From positions 1 to 64,000 of the forward strand of contig NZ_BOLV01000005.1 in assembly GCF_016861845.1 (NCBI RefSeq): a stretch of DNA of 64,000 nucleotides, in the 5' to 3' direction. The position numbers and the translations under genes were made by a program. This document shows, in pieces, positions 1 through 8,319 of the stretch (position 1 is its first letter; each line of letters starts with the position of its first letter). Origin of the DNA: Lacticaseibacillus suilingensis (GTDB lineage Bacteria; Bacillota; Bacilli; Lactobacillales; Lactobacillaceae). The notes under the pieces were generated by a model. That model saw only the letters and a list, made by a program, of their open reading frames with translations. It ran no database searches and had not been told where the DNA came from.

Positions 1-112
1 AACTGAGTTGTTGGTAATGCTTGTGGGTGTTAGTCTGAGAGTGGGTCATGAAGATTCCTGCTTTCTTGTTTAGCTAGTACTAACAAGAATAGGTCTTCAT
101 GGCCTTTTTGGT

Positions 113-679
113 CTAGTCGTCAGGGTGTTGCACTTGAATTGTAAACTGGGGGCTTAAATTTCCTTTTGCGTTGGCCCTACTTTCAAACATAATTTTGCCA
201 TGGCTTTGGTGATTGACCAAGAAGTGCGAGAAATCTTCAATGATGACCCTCAAAGAGGTGTAGTAGGCAGTATAGGAATCTTGATGAGCACCATAGTCGT
301 GCTGAAGGCTCTTTTCATTAACAATGGCACCAAGAACTGGTAATTCAAAGTCCGCAATGATTCTGCCGATGCCATTGATTGCTTTATTCTGATTCGAACG
401 TGAACGAAAGACCTGCATATAGGGATGGTGGTCAATATTTTTCGGTGATGGATTTCGTACTTCTGCCTGATGAATAGAGCGAAAGGCCGGTGCCGGAACG
501 AAACCATCGGAGGTGTGCCAGATTTCTTGCTTAAGTTGCTTTAACCTTTTGCGAATTTGCTGAATTTGAACACTTTGGATGATGATACCGGCAACGCAAT
601 ATGCATCTTCCCCTTTGTTACCAATTCGCATTTTGCTTTCATCGAGATACAATGTATAACTTTGGTCGGCGAGTTTCAC
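113..679 (-). CDS. DUF3800 domain protein, possibly short
   Basis: The 188-residue product begins with a YLDES motif about ten residues in, followed by a hydrophobic AGIII strand, which is the typical opening of DUF3800 proteins, a family with an RNase H-like fold and no settled function. A GTG start at 679 is preferred because GAGGTGA lies five bases upstream; an in-frame ATG at 715 has no such site. Many family members run to 230-300 residues, so this copy may lack its C-terminal part. Base composition is visibly lower in G+C than the neighbours, in keeping with an accessory gene. Family assignment rests on the N-terminal motif alone. Confidence 0.6.
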   Translation of the reverse strand: MKLADQSYTLYLDESKMRIGNKGEDAYCVAGIIIQSVQIQQIRKRLKQLKQEIWHTSDGFVPAPAFRSIHQAEVRNPSPKNIDHHPYMQVFRSRSNQNKAINGIGRIIADFELPVLGAIVNEKSLQHDYGAHQDSYTAYYTSLRVIIEDFSHFLVNHQSHGKIMFESRANAKGNLSPQFTIQVQHPDD

Positions 680-929
680 CACGATCACCTCAACAAAATC
701 GCGCCTGATGTGCAACGTCCAGATGAATTAGACTGTTTGTCCTGAATGATAATCGTCGTTTTTGTGTGCCTTGCGCTATTTCGAGAATTCGCCGTCATCA
801 GGATCGCATCATCTCATGGACGAGGTTTAGGTGTCAACTTTGGCATAAGTGTGGTTAACCAAAAAGGCCGCCCATTTCTGAGCGACTCCTAAAGTGGCCT
901 GAAGCCACTATTGTTATTCGTTAAATGGG

Positions 930-2279
930 TTAATCCGCATGCCGCCAGGTGGGGTCAGTGATGATCCGCGCCATGGCGAGCCCCAGCGGTAAAGCGACTA
1001 CCATCATGGCCGCTTGAATCAGCCAGCTACCGCCGACGTCAACATTGCTCAAGCCGAGGTTGAACATGGCACGGTACATGTAAAGCCCTGGCACCATGAT
1101 GACAATGGCAGGGACGGTGAGCGAAATTCGTGGGTAGCCGTCGCGCCGGTTGGCCAGCGAAGCCAGCAGACCGGCGAGCAGCGCGCCGAGAAATGCCGCT
1201 GCTGCTGGCGGCAGGCCAGCGCTACTAGAAAGCGTCAGGCGCAGGGTGTTGGCCAGCGCCCCGATCAGCCCAGCCATGGTGGCCATGGGTACGGGACTGT
1301 TGAACATAATTGAGAAGCCGAACACCCCGCAGAAGCTGGCGACAATCCGCAGCCCCAGCAGTGGCCAGAATGACAGGCCCAGCGGCAGGAAGTTTTCCGG
1401 GTGGAATTGCACCAGCATCGCCACCACCCAACCGGTGAGGGTGGCAACCACAATGGTCAAAATGGCGAAGGTACCGCGTTCTAAACCCGAACGCATGTCG
1501 AGCTTGGCCATATCCAAGCCAGAGGTGATGAAGGGGAACCCAGGGATGACGAACAACATCGCCCCGATGTAGCCAGCTTCATGTGCTGCCGCAATGTGAA
1601 AACTTATTTCTAGGAGCTTGAAAACGGCAAAATAGGTGAGGCACGCCGCCGCCACGCTGACGGCAACATGCGCCACCAAGGTGATGTGGCGGTCAATCAT
1701 TTTCCGCCGAGTGTAATTGCCGACCCCGGCGCCGAAGAAGGCACAGAGCATTTCAATCGGGCCACCGCCCAGCAGAAAGACGAAGGCGGCACAGGCCAGA
1801 GCCGACGCCAAGCCCACTTGCAGCGGGGAGAAGTTGCCGGAGCGGCGCTGAATGGCATCCAGGCGCTCATGCACTTCATGCACGGTTAAGCCCGTGCATT
1901 CTTCCTCAAAATGGTTAACGAAGACTTCCATGGCGTGCAGGCGGTCGGTGTTCACACCGCTGCTGGGCAAGGCTAGCGTCTGGGAATAATGGCGACCATT
2001 TTCAAAACAGGTGTATTCCAGCGTAATCAGCCCGACATCGGCGCTGCAAGTCAGCCCCAAGGCGCGGGCAATGGTGTTCATGGCCTCGCGCACCCGCCAC
2101 GCCCCAGTGCCGCACGCCAGCATCATCAAGCCGACGCGGCCCACAATGGTGGCCCGCTCGGTCAAGCGCACCTGGGTGACAGGCAGTGCTTCTCCTTTGG
2201 CAAAGCGGTGCCAGTGAATGGTCATGTGGTGGGGTAAGTTAACCGGCGCAGTGGCTGGCTTTGGTTCTTGGTCTTTCAT
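930..2279 (-). CDS. ThrE-family threonine/serine exporter, two domains fused
   Basis: This 449-residue membrane protein has a soluble N-terminal part (about residues 15-140) followed by about ten hydrophobic segments. The order matches ThrE proteins, in which a DUF1212 half (ThrE_1) is followed by a DUF3815 half (ThrE_2). Many Firmicutes encode the halves as two genes; here they are one polypeptide, as in Corynebacterium ThrE. The family exports threonine and serine by proton antiport; substrate here is inferred. The ATG at 2279 follows GGAGG with good spacing, so an upstream in-frame start at 2291 is not used. It appears monocistronic. Confidence 0.8.
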   Translation of the reverse strand: MKDQEPKPATAPVNLPHHMTIHWHRFAKGEALPVTQVRLTERATIVGRVGLMMLACGTGAWRVREAMNTIARALGLTCSADVGLITLEYTCFENGRHYSQTLALPSSGVNTDRLHAMEVFVNHFEEECTGLTVHEVHERLDAIQRRSGNFSPLQVGLASALACAAFVFLLGGGPIEMLCAFFGAGVGNYTRRKMIDRHITLVAHVAVSVAAACLTYFAVFKLLEISFHIAAAHEAGYIGAMLFVIPGFPFITSGLDMAKLDMRSGLERGTFAILTIVVATLTGWVVAMLVQFHPENFLPLGLSFWPLLGLRIVASFCGVFGFSIMFNSPVPMATMAGLIGALANTLRLTLSSSAGLPPAAAAFLGALLAGLLASLANRRDGYPRISLTVPAIVIMVPGLYMYRAMFNLGLSNVDVGGSWLIQAAMMVVALPLGLAMARIITDPTWRHAD

Positions 2280-2372
2280 GATAACCTCCAAATGAAACTA
2301 TAAGGCTTAAGTTACCACGTTCGCGGGCCTGATGAAAGTTTTGCTCCGTTATTGGCCCCGGTTTTCTGTAAA

Positions 2373-2903
2373 TTAGGCCAGGCCGAACGCCGGATCGTAA
2401 TGCAAGGTGCCGCTGACGCCAGTTAACCCGCCTTCAACAATCGGCCGCAGGAGAAAGTATTTAGACGCCACTTCAAACGGCGCCTGCACATTGAAATTGG
2501 CCGCTGGTTGGTAGCCGAAGCGGCCATAATAAGCAGGATCGCCGAGAATTGAAATGGCACGCCGGGCATCTTCCCCTGCTTGCGCCTCCAGGTAGGTGAT
2601 CAACGCACCGCCGACGCCTTGATTTTGGTACGCAGGCAAGACGGCCAACGGGGCGAGCACAAAGATTGGCCAAGCCTGCGTGCTGTTTTGAATGGTGGCC
2701 TTGGAGAGCAAGGCGTGGCCAATCAAGGCGCCATCGTCAGTGAAGGCGCCAACGTCATAGTCGGCATGGTAATCGGGGCTTTGCCGCAGGGCCGCCACCA
2801 GGTTGGCCTCATTGCCATCGGTATGCGGCGCGGTGGCAAAGGCAGTGGTGATCAGGCTTAAACTAGCGGCAAAATCCACTGGGGTTAAGGGTTTAATTTT
2901 CAC
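2373..2903 (-). CDS. GNAT N-acetyltransferase, YhbS-like
   Basis: The 176-residue protein has the GNAT fold signature: a central strand (IFVLAPLAVLP) leading into the acetyl-CoA loop YQNQGVGGAL near residues 90-105, then a GDPAYYGRFGY segment typical of the YhbS subgroup. Such enzymes transfer an acetyl group from acetyl-CoA to an amine; the acceptor cannot be read from sequence. The start is a GTG with only a weak AGAAAGAAG ribosome site. It lies 14 bp downstream of a small membrane-protein gene on the same strand, so the two are probably co-transcribed. Confidence 0.85.
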   Translation of the reverse strand: MKIKPLTPVDFAASLSLITTAFATAPHTDGNEANLVAALRQSPDYHADYDVGAFTDDGALIGHALLSKATIQNSTQAWPIFVLAPLAVLPAYQNQGVGGALITYLEAQAGEDARRAISILGDPAYYGRFGYQPAANFNVQAPFEVASKYFLLRPIVEGGLTGVSGTLHYDPAFGLA

Positions 2904-2917
2904 AAGAAGACTTCTTT

Positions 2918-3169
2918 CTAGCCTTGAATCAGTTTACTCAAGATTAACAGGGCCATGACGGCGGCTAGCGGTTGCCCCCACACCACGAGCCGTTGGTACT
3001 GCGGCGCAAGTGGCTGGCGGGCGGCCAGGCGCAGACACAAAAAGCCGAGCAGCGGCAGTAGTAGCGCGAACCAGCCCATGGCCAAGGCGGACAGCCCAAG
3101 CTGCGGCAGCAGAAAACCAGCGGTCAACAGTAGAATTAACGTAATGGTGGGTGGTGATTGTTTCGCCAA
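2918..3169 (-). CDS. Small membrane protein, function unknown
   Basis: I do not recognise this 83-residue protein. It shows three hydrophobic stretches (about residues 9-26, 30-45 and 62-80) separated by short basic loops, so it should be an integral membrane protein. The start is a TTG at 3169, chosen because GGAGGGG lies six bases upstream; extending to the TTG at 3184 would place the ribosome site inside the gene. It precedes the GNAT gene by 14 bp and is likely in the same transcript. Confidence 0.6.
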   Translation of the reverse strand: MAKQSPPTITLILLLTAGFLLPQLGLSALAMGWFALLLPLLGFLCLRLAARQPLAPQYQRLVVWGQPLAAVMALLILSKLIQG

Positions 3170-3351
3170 GCGAGACCCCTCCAAACTGACCGCGTCTCAG
3201 CGCAAGCGCGGTTGTAGTATCGAAGAATTGATAATACGATTACTAATTTGACGCTTTTAGCGGCGTGATGTAAGCTCCAGCCACGAATGAAGGCTGCTTC
3301 ATTCGAGTAACATCACTAGCCAGGCGGGCTAAGTCTATTGCCGCGCTGGCA
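3170..3351. other. Intergenic stretch upstream of the small membrane protein
   Basis: No gene is visible. An A+T-rich patch around 3225-3250 could hold the promoter of the minus-strand pair ending at 2373, but no clear -35/-10 pair was found. A nested hairpin element follows from 3352. Confidence 0.4.
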
Positions 3352-3574
3352 AAAAGGGGCCGTGACTGATGCCACGGCCCCTTCAATGTGTTCCGAATGT
3401 TTCAGCAGAGTTACGTGCCAAAAGGCCGGCGCCGAGCAGCTTGATCAGCCTGTAGTGCAAAGCACGTACAGGCTGACATGCGGCAGCAGCTACGCCATCC
3501 ATCGAGTCCAAAAATCGGACTTGATGGATGGCTAGGCTACCTGTCGGCGCCAAGACTGCCTTTTGTCACAGCCC
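3352..3574. repeat. Nested cloverleaf repeat element, copy E1
   Basis: The element opens with a GGGGCCGTG...CACGGCCCC hairpin (3355-3382). A long outer stem then pairs 3415-3440 with 3540-3570 (GTGCCAAAAGG against CCTTTTGTCAC, and GGCGCC against GGCGCC). Inside lie two arms: a hairpin in the 47-bp module 3440-3486, and a 24-bp stem (3489-3535, GTAGCTACGCC... against ...GGCTAGGCTAC). A close relative at 26745-26971 preserves the stems through paired substitutions. The last bases (GTCACAGCCCC) could also pair with the first arm, giving alternative folds. Function unknown. Confidence 0.85.
3440..3486 (+). repeat. 47-bp hairpin module X, copy 1
   Basis: A 47-bp sequence starting CTTGATCAG and ending GACATGCGGCAG, with an internal stem AGCCTGTAGTGC / GCAC-TACAGGCT. 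The same 47-bp length recurs at 10039-10085, 26874-26920 and, inverted, at 45717-45763, always inside a larger nested hairpin element. Confidence 0.85.
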
Positions 3575-3898
3575 CTACATCAACGGCAAATATACCAGCT
3601 CGACTAAGGCCTTGTGCAAAGCGACGTTAATCGCCTGAATCGGCTGATCGAGGACTTTTTGGTATTCGTCCAGCACATCATTCGGCAAGGGCGTCAGCAA
3701 ATGCAGGTCATCGATGACATCGCTGGCGGTGTCGGTGCTGGGCAGATCAACGAATAGGTCGATTTTACTGAGACAATCACTGAGCAGATCTGTCAGCTGC
3801 GAAAGCGGCTTGCCGTTTTCATCGGTGATCACGACCTGGCGATGATTGAGGGGCTGGTGCTCGATCTGAATCATTTTCAGCGCATGATAAACATTCAA
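3575..3898 (-). CDS. Hypothetical protein
   Basis: I do not recognise this 107-residue, acidic, soluble protein. It has no signal peptide or membrane segment; the middle (LLSDCLSKIDLFVDLPSTD) is amphipathic and the C-terminus reads as one helix. A TTG start at 3898 is chosen because GAGGTGA is five bases upstream; a GTG at 3907 would overlap that site. It lies alone between the P-type ATPase gene (ending at 3958) and a nested repeat element. Coding is supported by the ribosome site and the lack of a competing frame, but there is no family evidence. Confidence 0.45.
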   Translation of the reverse strand: MNVYHALKMIQIEHQPLNHRQVVITDENGKPLSQLTDLLSDCLSKIDLFVDLPSTDTASDVIDDLHLLTPLPNDVLDEYQKVLDQPIQAINVALHKALVELVYLPLM

Positions 3899-3957
3899 CT
3901 GGCTCACCTCGATATTGTTACCCCGATTGTAGGCAATCTGGCCTGAAAAAACAATCT

Positions 3958-6780
3958 TTAATCATGCTCCGGCGCGGCTTGGCGCTCTGGGGCCACCGGC
4001 GGGCGGTGCCAGCGCAGCCACAGTTCTTTAATCCCGGACAAAATGAAGGTCGGCAGGGCCGGAATGAACACCACTGCAGCATACAACGTGCTGGAAAGCG
4101 GCGCGGTCCCCATCACTTCGTTGAAGAACGGCATGATGGTGACGAGCAGTGAAGCCGCAGCAGCAAACGCCACTGCCAGCAGCAGCTGATGATTTTCAAA
4201 GGGATTGCGCGCGAACAAGGTACGGGTGCTGCGGGCGTCGAAGACATGCCACAGCTGGCCAAACACTAGGGTCAAAAAGGCGAGGGTTTGCGCTTCGGCG
4301 CCGCTCATGCCTTGACTGGCGGCCCAGATGAAGGCGACGTACACGAGCCCACCCATCACAATGCCGCGCAGGAAAATGCGACCCAGCATGCCATGTAAAA
4401 TGGATTGTTTCACATTACGCGGCGGCTGGTTCATGAGGTCGGCTTCCGGCACATCATAGCCCAGGGCAAAGCTCGGCAAGGCATCGGAAATCATGTTCAC
4501 CCACAGCACCATCAGCGCGGTTAATGTCGGGGTGGTGGCAGCCACTTGCCCCACCGGCTGCGTCATCAGCAGCACCCCGAACAGCAGCGCCAGCACTTCA
4601 GCCACGTTGGTGGTGAGCTCGTGGCGCATAAAGTTTTTGATGTTGCCAAAAATGGTGCGGCCGGCGCGAACGCTGCGCTCGATGGTGGTAAATTTGTCAT
4701 CCAGCAAAATCAGATCTGCGGCGTCTTTGGTGACTTCGGTGCCATTGATGCCCATGGCAATGCCGATGTCCGCTGCGCGCAAGGCCGGCGCGTCATTGAT
4801 GCCATCGCCAGTCATGGCCACGGTTTCGCCATGCCGCTGCAAGGCGTGCACAATGCGCTGCTTGTGTTCCGGCGACACTCGGGCGTAGACGCGGATACTT
4901 GGTGCCAGGCGGAACAAATCGTCATCGGTCATGGCTTCCAGCTGCTTGCCTTCCACCACCCTGGCACTGGGATCGGTGACAATGCCCAGCTTCAAGGCGA
5001 TGGCGCGGGCGGTCACCGCGTGGTCGCCGGTGATCATCACGACCTGAATGCCGGCTTGATGCAAGGTGGTCACACTTTGCCGCACTTCCGGCCGCGGTGG
5101 GTCGATGATGCCGGCAATCCCCAGCAAGGTCAGGTGCTGCTCGAGATCGCCGGTGCTACCATGCAGCGCTAGGTCCTCGTCGATATCACGCAGCGTCACC
5201 GCCAAGGTCCGCAGCGCCTGTTCGGCAAAGCGGTTGACCTGCGCCTCCACCGCCGCCTGGCCTGCCGCCAGGGTGATGGGTTGGTCGTGGTCCAAAATCG
5301 CATCGGTTTTGGCTAAAATGACATCCGGCGCGCCTTTGGTCAGCACCTGATACTGGTCGCCATCTTTGATGACCACACTCATCATTTTGCGGTCGCTATC
5401 AAATGGCAACTCGCGAATGATGTCGATGTCCAGCGCCTGATCTTTGTTCAAAATCGTGTCGCGGTCGATACCAAACTTGTGGCCCATCACCACCAGCGCG
5501 ACATCGGTGGGGTTGCCATAAGGGCGGCTGCGGCCTTCGTCGTCGGTTTGGATGGCGGCTTCGTTATTCAGCACACTGGCCAGCATGAACCGCGAAAAGC
5601 CGGGGGTGTCGCCTTCGTCATCAGGGATGATTTCGCCCACTGGTTCATAGCCATCGCCTTCCACCACATAGCTGGCGCCATTGGCATAAAAGCGAGTGAC
5701 GGTCATCTCGTTTTTGGTCAAGGTGCCGGTTTTATCTGAGGCGATGTAGCTGGTGGCACCCAGGGTTTCCACGCTGTTCAGGGATTTGATCAGGCCGTTG
5801 TTTTTGGCCAGCATCGTGGCCCCAATCGTGAGCACAATCGACAGCACTGCTGGCAGGGCATCGGGAATCGCCGCCACCGCCAAGGCAATCGCCGTGGAAA
5901 GGGATTCCGCCAACGCGGCAAAGGAGAGACTACCGGTTTGTTGGTAGGCTTTAAAGAGCTCCACCAGCAAAGTGAACGCCACAATCACCATCGCCACCAT
6001 CATCAGTTTGGTGGTCAAACGGGCAATGGTGCGTTCAATCGGGGTCTTTTTGTCTTTAACTTGATCGAGCAAAGTGGCGATTTTGCCGAGCTCGGTTTGC
6101 ATGCCGGTGGCCACCACCACCCCGAGGCCATTACCATGCGTCACTGTCGCACCAGAAAAGCCCATGTTGGTGCGGTCCCCGATTTGCACGTCGGCGCCCA
6201 GCGCGTGGGTTTGTTTCTGCACGGGTTCGGCCTCGCCGGTGAGGTGGGCCTCATTGGTTTGCAGCTCGGCGACATGGAGCCAGCGGACATCGGCTTCGAT
6301 GAAGTCGCCGGTTTTGACACTGACAATATCGCCGGGCACCAGCTCAGTGGCGGGTACCGTCAGCCAGTCGCCATCGCGCAGGACTTTGGCATGGTGATCG
6401 GCCATCACCTTTAACGCGTCCAGGGATTTCTGCGCGCTTTTGGCCTGCCAGAAGGAAAGCCCAGCATTGACGAAAATTAAGAGTAGAATGGCGATGCTTT
6501 CGTACACAGCCGCCATGCCGTGGCTGGGGTCATTGCGCACGAAGAAGTCATAGCCGGCGCTGGCCCAGGCCAACAGCACGGCGATGAATAAAATGATGAC
6601 CAGCGGTTCTTTCAAGGTCGCCAAGAACTGGCGCCAGGCGGGTAGGGGTTTGCTGGCAGCCAGGGCATTGGGACCGTGCTGGATGAGCCGGGCCTGTGCT
6701 TCTTCGCTGGTGAGGCCGCTTTGGCGGCTGGTGGCGAGGCGGGCGAGGACGTCTGCTTTGTGTTCGTTGTAGGGGGTCAT
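3958..6780 (-). CDS. P-type cation-transporting ATPase (P2A-like, probably calcium)
   Basis: This 940-residue pump carries all P-type landmarks: N-terminal cation-ATPase domain, actuator TGE (181-183), phosphorylation site DKTGT with Asp349, the MITGDH and TGDGINDAP motifs, and ten membrane segments. M6 reads NMISDALPSFALG, close to the SERCA NxxTDGLPA pattern. In M4 the usual PEGLP is PDALP (306-310), so the calcium-liganding Glu is replaced by Asp; Ca2+ or Mn2+ are both plausible. The ATG at 6780 follows GGAGGAAAACTT; an in-frame extension to 6858 runs through a leader hairpin and is not coding. Monocistronic. Confidence 0.85.
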   Translation of the reverse strand: MTPYNEHKADVLARLATSRQSGLTSEEAQARLIQHGPNALAASKPLPAWRQFLATLKEPLVIILFIAVLLAWASAGYDFFVRNDPSHGMAAVYESIAILLLIFVNAGLSFWQAKSAQKSLDALKVMADHHAKVLRDGDWLTVPATELVPGDIVSVKTGDFIEADVRWLHVAELQTNEAHLTGEAEPVQKQTHALGADVQIGDRTNMGFSGATVTHGNGLGVVVATGMQTELGKIATLLDQVKDKKTPIERTIARLTTKLMMVAMVIVAFTLLVELFKAYQQTGSLSFAALAESLSTAIALAVAAIPDALPAVLSIVLTIGATMLAKNNGLIKSLNSVETLGATSYIASDKTGTLTKNEMTVTRFYANGASYVVEGDGYEPVGEIIPDDEGDTPGFSRFMLASVLNNEAAIQTDDEGRSRPYGNPTDVALVVMGHKFGIDRDTILNKDQALDIDIIRELPFDSDRKMMSVVIKDGDQYQVLTKGAPDVILAKTDAILDHDQPITLAAGQAAVEAQVNRFAEQALRTLAVTLRDIDEDLALHGSTGDLEQHLTLLGIAGIIDPPRPEVRQSVTTLHQAGIQVVMITGDHAVTARAIALKLGIVTDPSARVVEGKQLEAMTDDDLFRLAPSIRVYARVSPEHKQRIVHALQRHGETVAMTGDGINDAPALRAADIGIAMGINGTEVTKDAADLILLDDKFTTIERSVRAGRTIFGNIKNFMRHELTTNVAEVLALLFGVLLMTQPVGQVAATTPTLTALMVLWVNMISDALPSFALGYDVPEADLMNQPPRNVKQSILHGMLGRIFLRGIVMGGLVYVAFIWAASQGMSGAEAQTLAFLTLVFGQLWHVFDARSTRTLFARNPFENHQLLLAVAFAAAASLLVTIMPFFNEVMGTAPLSSTLYAAVVFIPALPTFILSGIKELWLRWHRPPVAPERQAAPEHD

Positions 6781-6784
6781 AAGT

Positions 6785-6860
6785 TTTCCTCCAATAAGAA
6801 AAGGCCGCACCCAAGAATCGCTTTCCTCCCCGAGAAAGCCTTCTTGAGCACCGCCCAACC
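6785..6860 (-). promoter_or_regulatory. Structured leader before the P-type ATPase gene
   Basis: Read on the minus strand, CTCAAGAA pairs with TTCTTGGG around an inner GCTTTC...GAAAGC hairpin with a GGGGAG loop, and further partial pairing reaches a short T-run just before the ribosome site. This could be an attenuator sensing ions. It does not match a metal riboswitch consensus I can confirm. Confidence 0.35.
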
Positions 6861-6950
6861 GAATTTTTGCAATTAGTTATCTGTTATTACTAGTTTAAAG
6901 GATACCTAATGTTACTGTCAACAGATTTGGTTTTCAGCCGCCGCGGCTGC

Positions 6951-7188
6951 GCGGGTGGCGTGGGCGGTGGGCTCCGCTTGGCGGGGGTGCTGGCAGTGCG
7001 ACCGGGCCGAGCCGAAAGGCGGTCTCGACCCTAAAGTTGGAGCCAGCCTCGCTGCGCTCGTTGTTGTCTCCAACTTTGCCGCGATTAGCTCTGGGCAGCC
7101 CTGCGCAAAAGGCACGCCGGTCTGCCTGTCGCTAATCGATTCACGGCCAGACCCCCGCCAAGCTCCGCCCACCGCCCGCGCCACTGTC
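6951..7188. repeat. Nested hairpin repeat, second sequence family (copy E2)
   Basis: A base stem of about 33 bp pairs 6955-6990 with 7149-7184 (GGCGGTGGGC, GGCGGGGGT). Enclosed are at least three arms: GCCGAAAGGC around 7013, AAAGTTGGAG with CTCCAACTTT (7032-7079), and CGATTAGC with GCTAATCG (7082-7139). A related copy lies inverted at 32123-32331 between dltB and dltC. The element occupies the gap between the ATPase promoter region and the end of the pilus operon. Confidence 0.8.
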
Positions 7189-7368
7189 TATATAACAGTA
7201 GTAGCCAGGAAGTGACGTGAGAGGGCAAGTTTCACTGTTTCTAGTCGCTAAACTGTGAGCAATGCTCGTGCTAAACGCAAAACTGAGCAAGGGGATGAAC
7301 CATAAGCGGGGGACCCTTTGCTCTTGAGGAGGAAGGTGAAGTAGAGAATGAGCGGTAATTTGAGCACG

Positions 7369-7407
7369 AAAAATCGGCGCCTTCGCGGGAGCACGAAGAC
7401 GCCGATG
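7369..7407 (-). terminator. Terminator of the pilus operon
   Basis: On the minus strand the stem ATCGGCG.CTTCG / CGAAG.CGCCGAT closes a short loop and is followed by TTTTTC, 35 bases after the class A-like sortase stop. A second hairpin, GAGCAAGGG with CCCTTTGCTC, lies just beyond at about 7284-7325. Confidence 0.75.
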
Positions 7408-7440
7408 ATTGCGATCAAAAGCGCACGAACACTGTTACAC

Positions 7441-8319
7441 CTAACGTTCGGCGCGTGACGGCTTTTTTGGCCGGTCGCCGGCCAGGACGTAGCCAGCGCC
7501 GCAACCAATCAGGACTGCCAGATTGATCGCCAGTAGTAGCCACAGCCAGCCATCCAGCTGATGGTGGCTAATGGTGCGCGCAAGGGCGGCGGCCACGAAG
7601 GCCAGCGGTCCGTCGTCCTTGGCGGGAAGCTTGCTGGCGGTGATGCCAAGGCTTTTAGCCGAGTTAGTGGTTAAGCTGGTGCGGCGCGTGAGTAAGCCGG
7701 TGACCACGCGGCGGTAGTCGGTGCCGCGCGGGCCTTCGCAGCGAATGAGCGTCACGCGAGCATCGCCGGTATTGGCTAGGACGCTGACCTGGTCCTGGTT
7801 CACCACTTGATTTGCCGCTACTCGATACACCCACACGGTGGTCAGGTCGGAGACCAAGATCTCGTCGCCTTTTTTCACCCGGTTCAGGGCATTAAGCAGT
7901 CCTTCGCCGCCGAGGTAGTGGTGGGATGCGAGGACAGTGTTGCCTTGGCCCAGCCTGCGCTCCGGGAAGTACAACACTGTGCCAAGGCTGAGGGTGCTGT
8001 CGTTGATCTGGTTAAAAATCGGCAGGCTGATGTCCACTGTGGGGATCGCCACCCGGCCCACACCGGCTGATGCCACCAGCCGCTCGGTTTGCGGGCGGGC
8101 GGTGAGCAGAGTCGTGAGGTCGGCCTCAGCGATTTGACTGCGATGGTGGGCGGATACCGCCTGACTGTCTGCTAGGTTCGCCTGCTGGGAGGCGGCTTTA
8201 TTGGCGGGAATAAGCGTGGTCGGCGCTTGCAACAGGTGGTGGTAGCGGGCTGCTACCAGCGCGATACTCGCCAGCATGACGAGCGCTGGCCAAATGAACC
8301 ATTTAACGAGTCTGCGCAT
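7441..8319 (-). CDS. Class A-like sortase of the pilus locus
   Basis: A 292-residue transpeptidase with an N-terminal membrane segment (residues 8-24) and, less usually for class A, a second one near the C-terminus (about 255-278). Catalytic residues are readable: His133 in ASHHYLGGEGLL, Cys194 in TLIRC and Arg203/204 after it. The pattern LLNALNRVKKGDEI is typical of class A, which attaches LPxTG proteins to peptidoglycan. It is the last gene of the pilus operon and starts 17 bp inside the preceding sortase gene behind GAAGGAGG. A likely role is anchoring finished pili or the LRR protein to the wall; that role is inferred from context. Confidence 0.85.
   Translation of the reverse strand: MRRLVKWFIWPALVMLASIALVAARYHHLLQAPTTLIPANKAASQQANLADSQAVSAHHRSQIAEADLTTLLTARPQTERLVASAGVGRVAIPTVDISLPIFNQINDSTLSLGTVLYFPERRLGQGNTVLASHHYLGGEGLLNALNRVKKGDEILVSDLTTVWVYRVAANQVVNQDQVSVLANTGDARVTLIRCEGPRGTDYRRVVTGLLTRRTSLTTNSAKSLGITASKLPAKDDGPLAFVAAALARTISHHQLDGWLWLLLAINLAVLIGCGAGYVLAGDRPKKPSRAER

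Noticed and set aside
1-112. Coding sequence at the left edge.
   Set aside because: No sustained frame or ribosome site before the DUF3800 gene's stop at 113.
780-925. Terminator between the DUF3800 gene and the exporter.
   Set aside because: An AGTGGC/GCCACT stem is present near 893-909, but it is short and lacks a T-run, so it was not listed.
3410-3574. tRNA gene suggested by the cloverleaf shape.
   Set aside because: No T-loop, anticodon arm or CCA-type acceptor; arm lengths are wrong.
4546-5172. A 208-codon plus-strand frame within the P-type ATPase gene.
   Set aside because: Antisense shadow of motif-bearing ATPase sequence.
6785-6900. yybP-ykoY manganese riboswitch before the P-type ATPase.
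   Set aside because: A GGGGAG loop is present, but the remaining conserved blocks are not; left as a structured leader.
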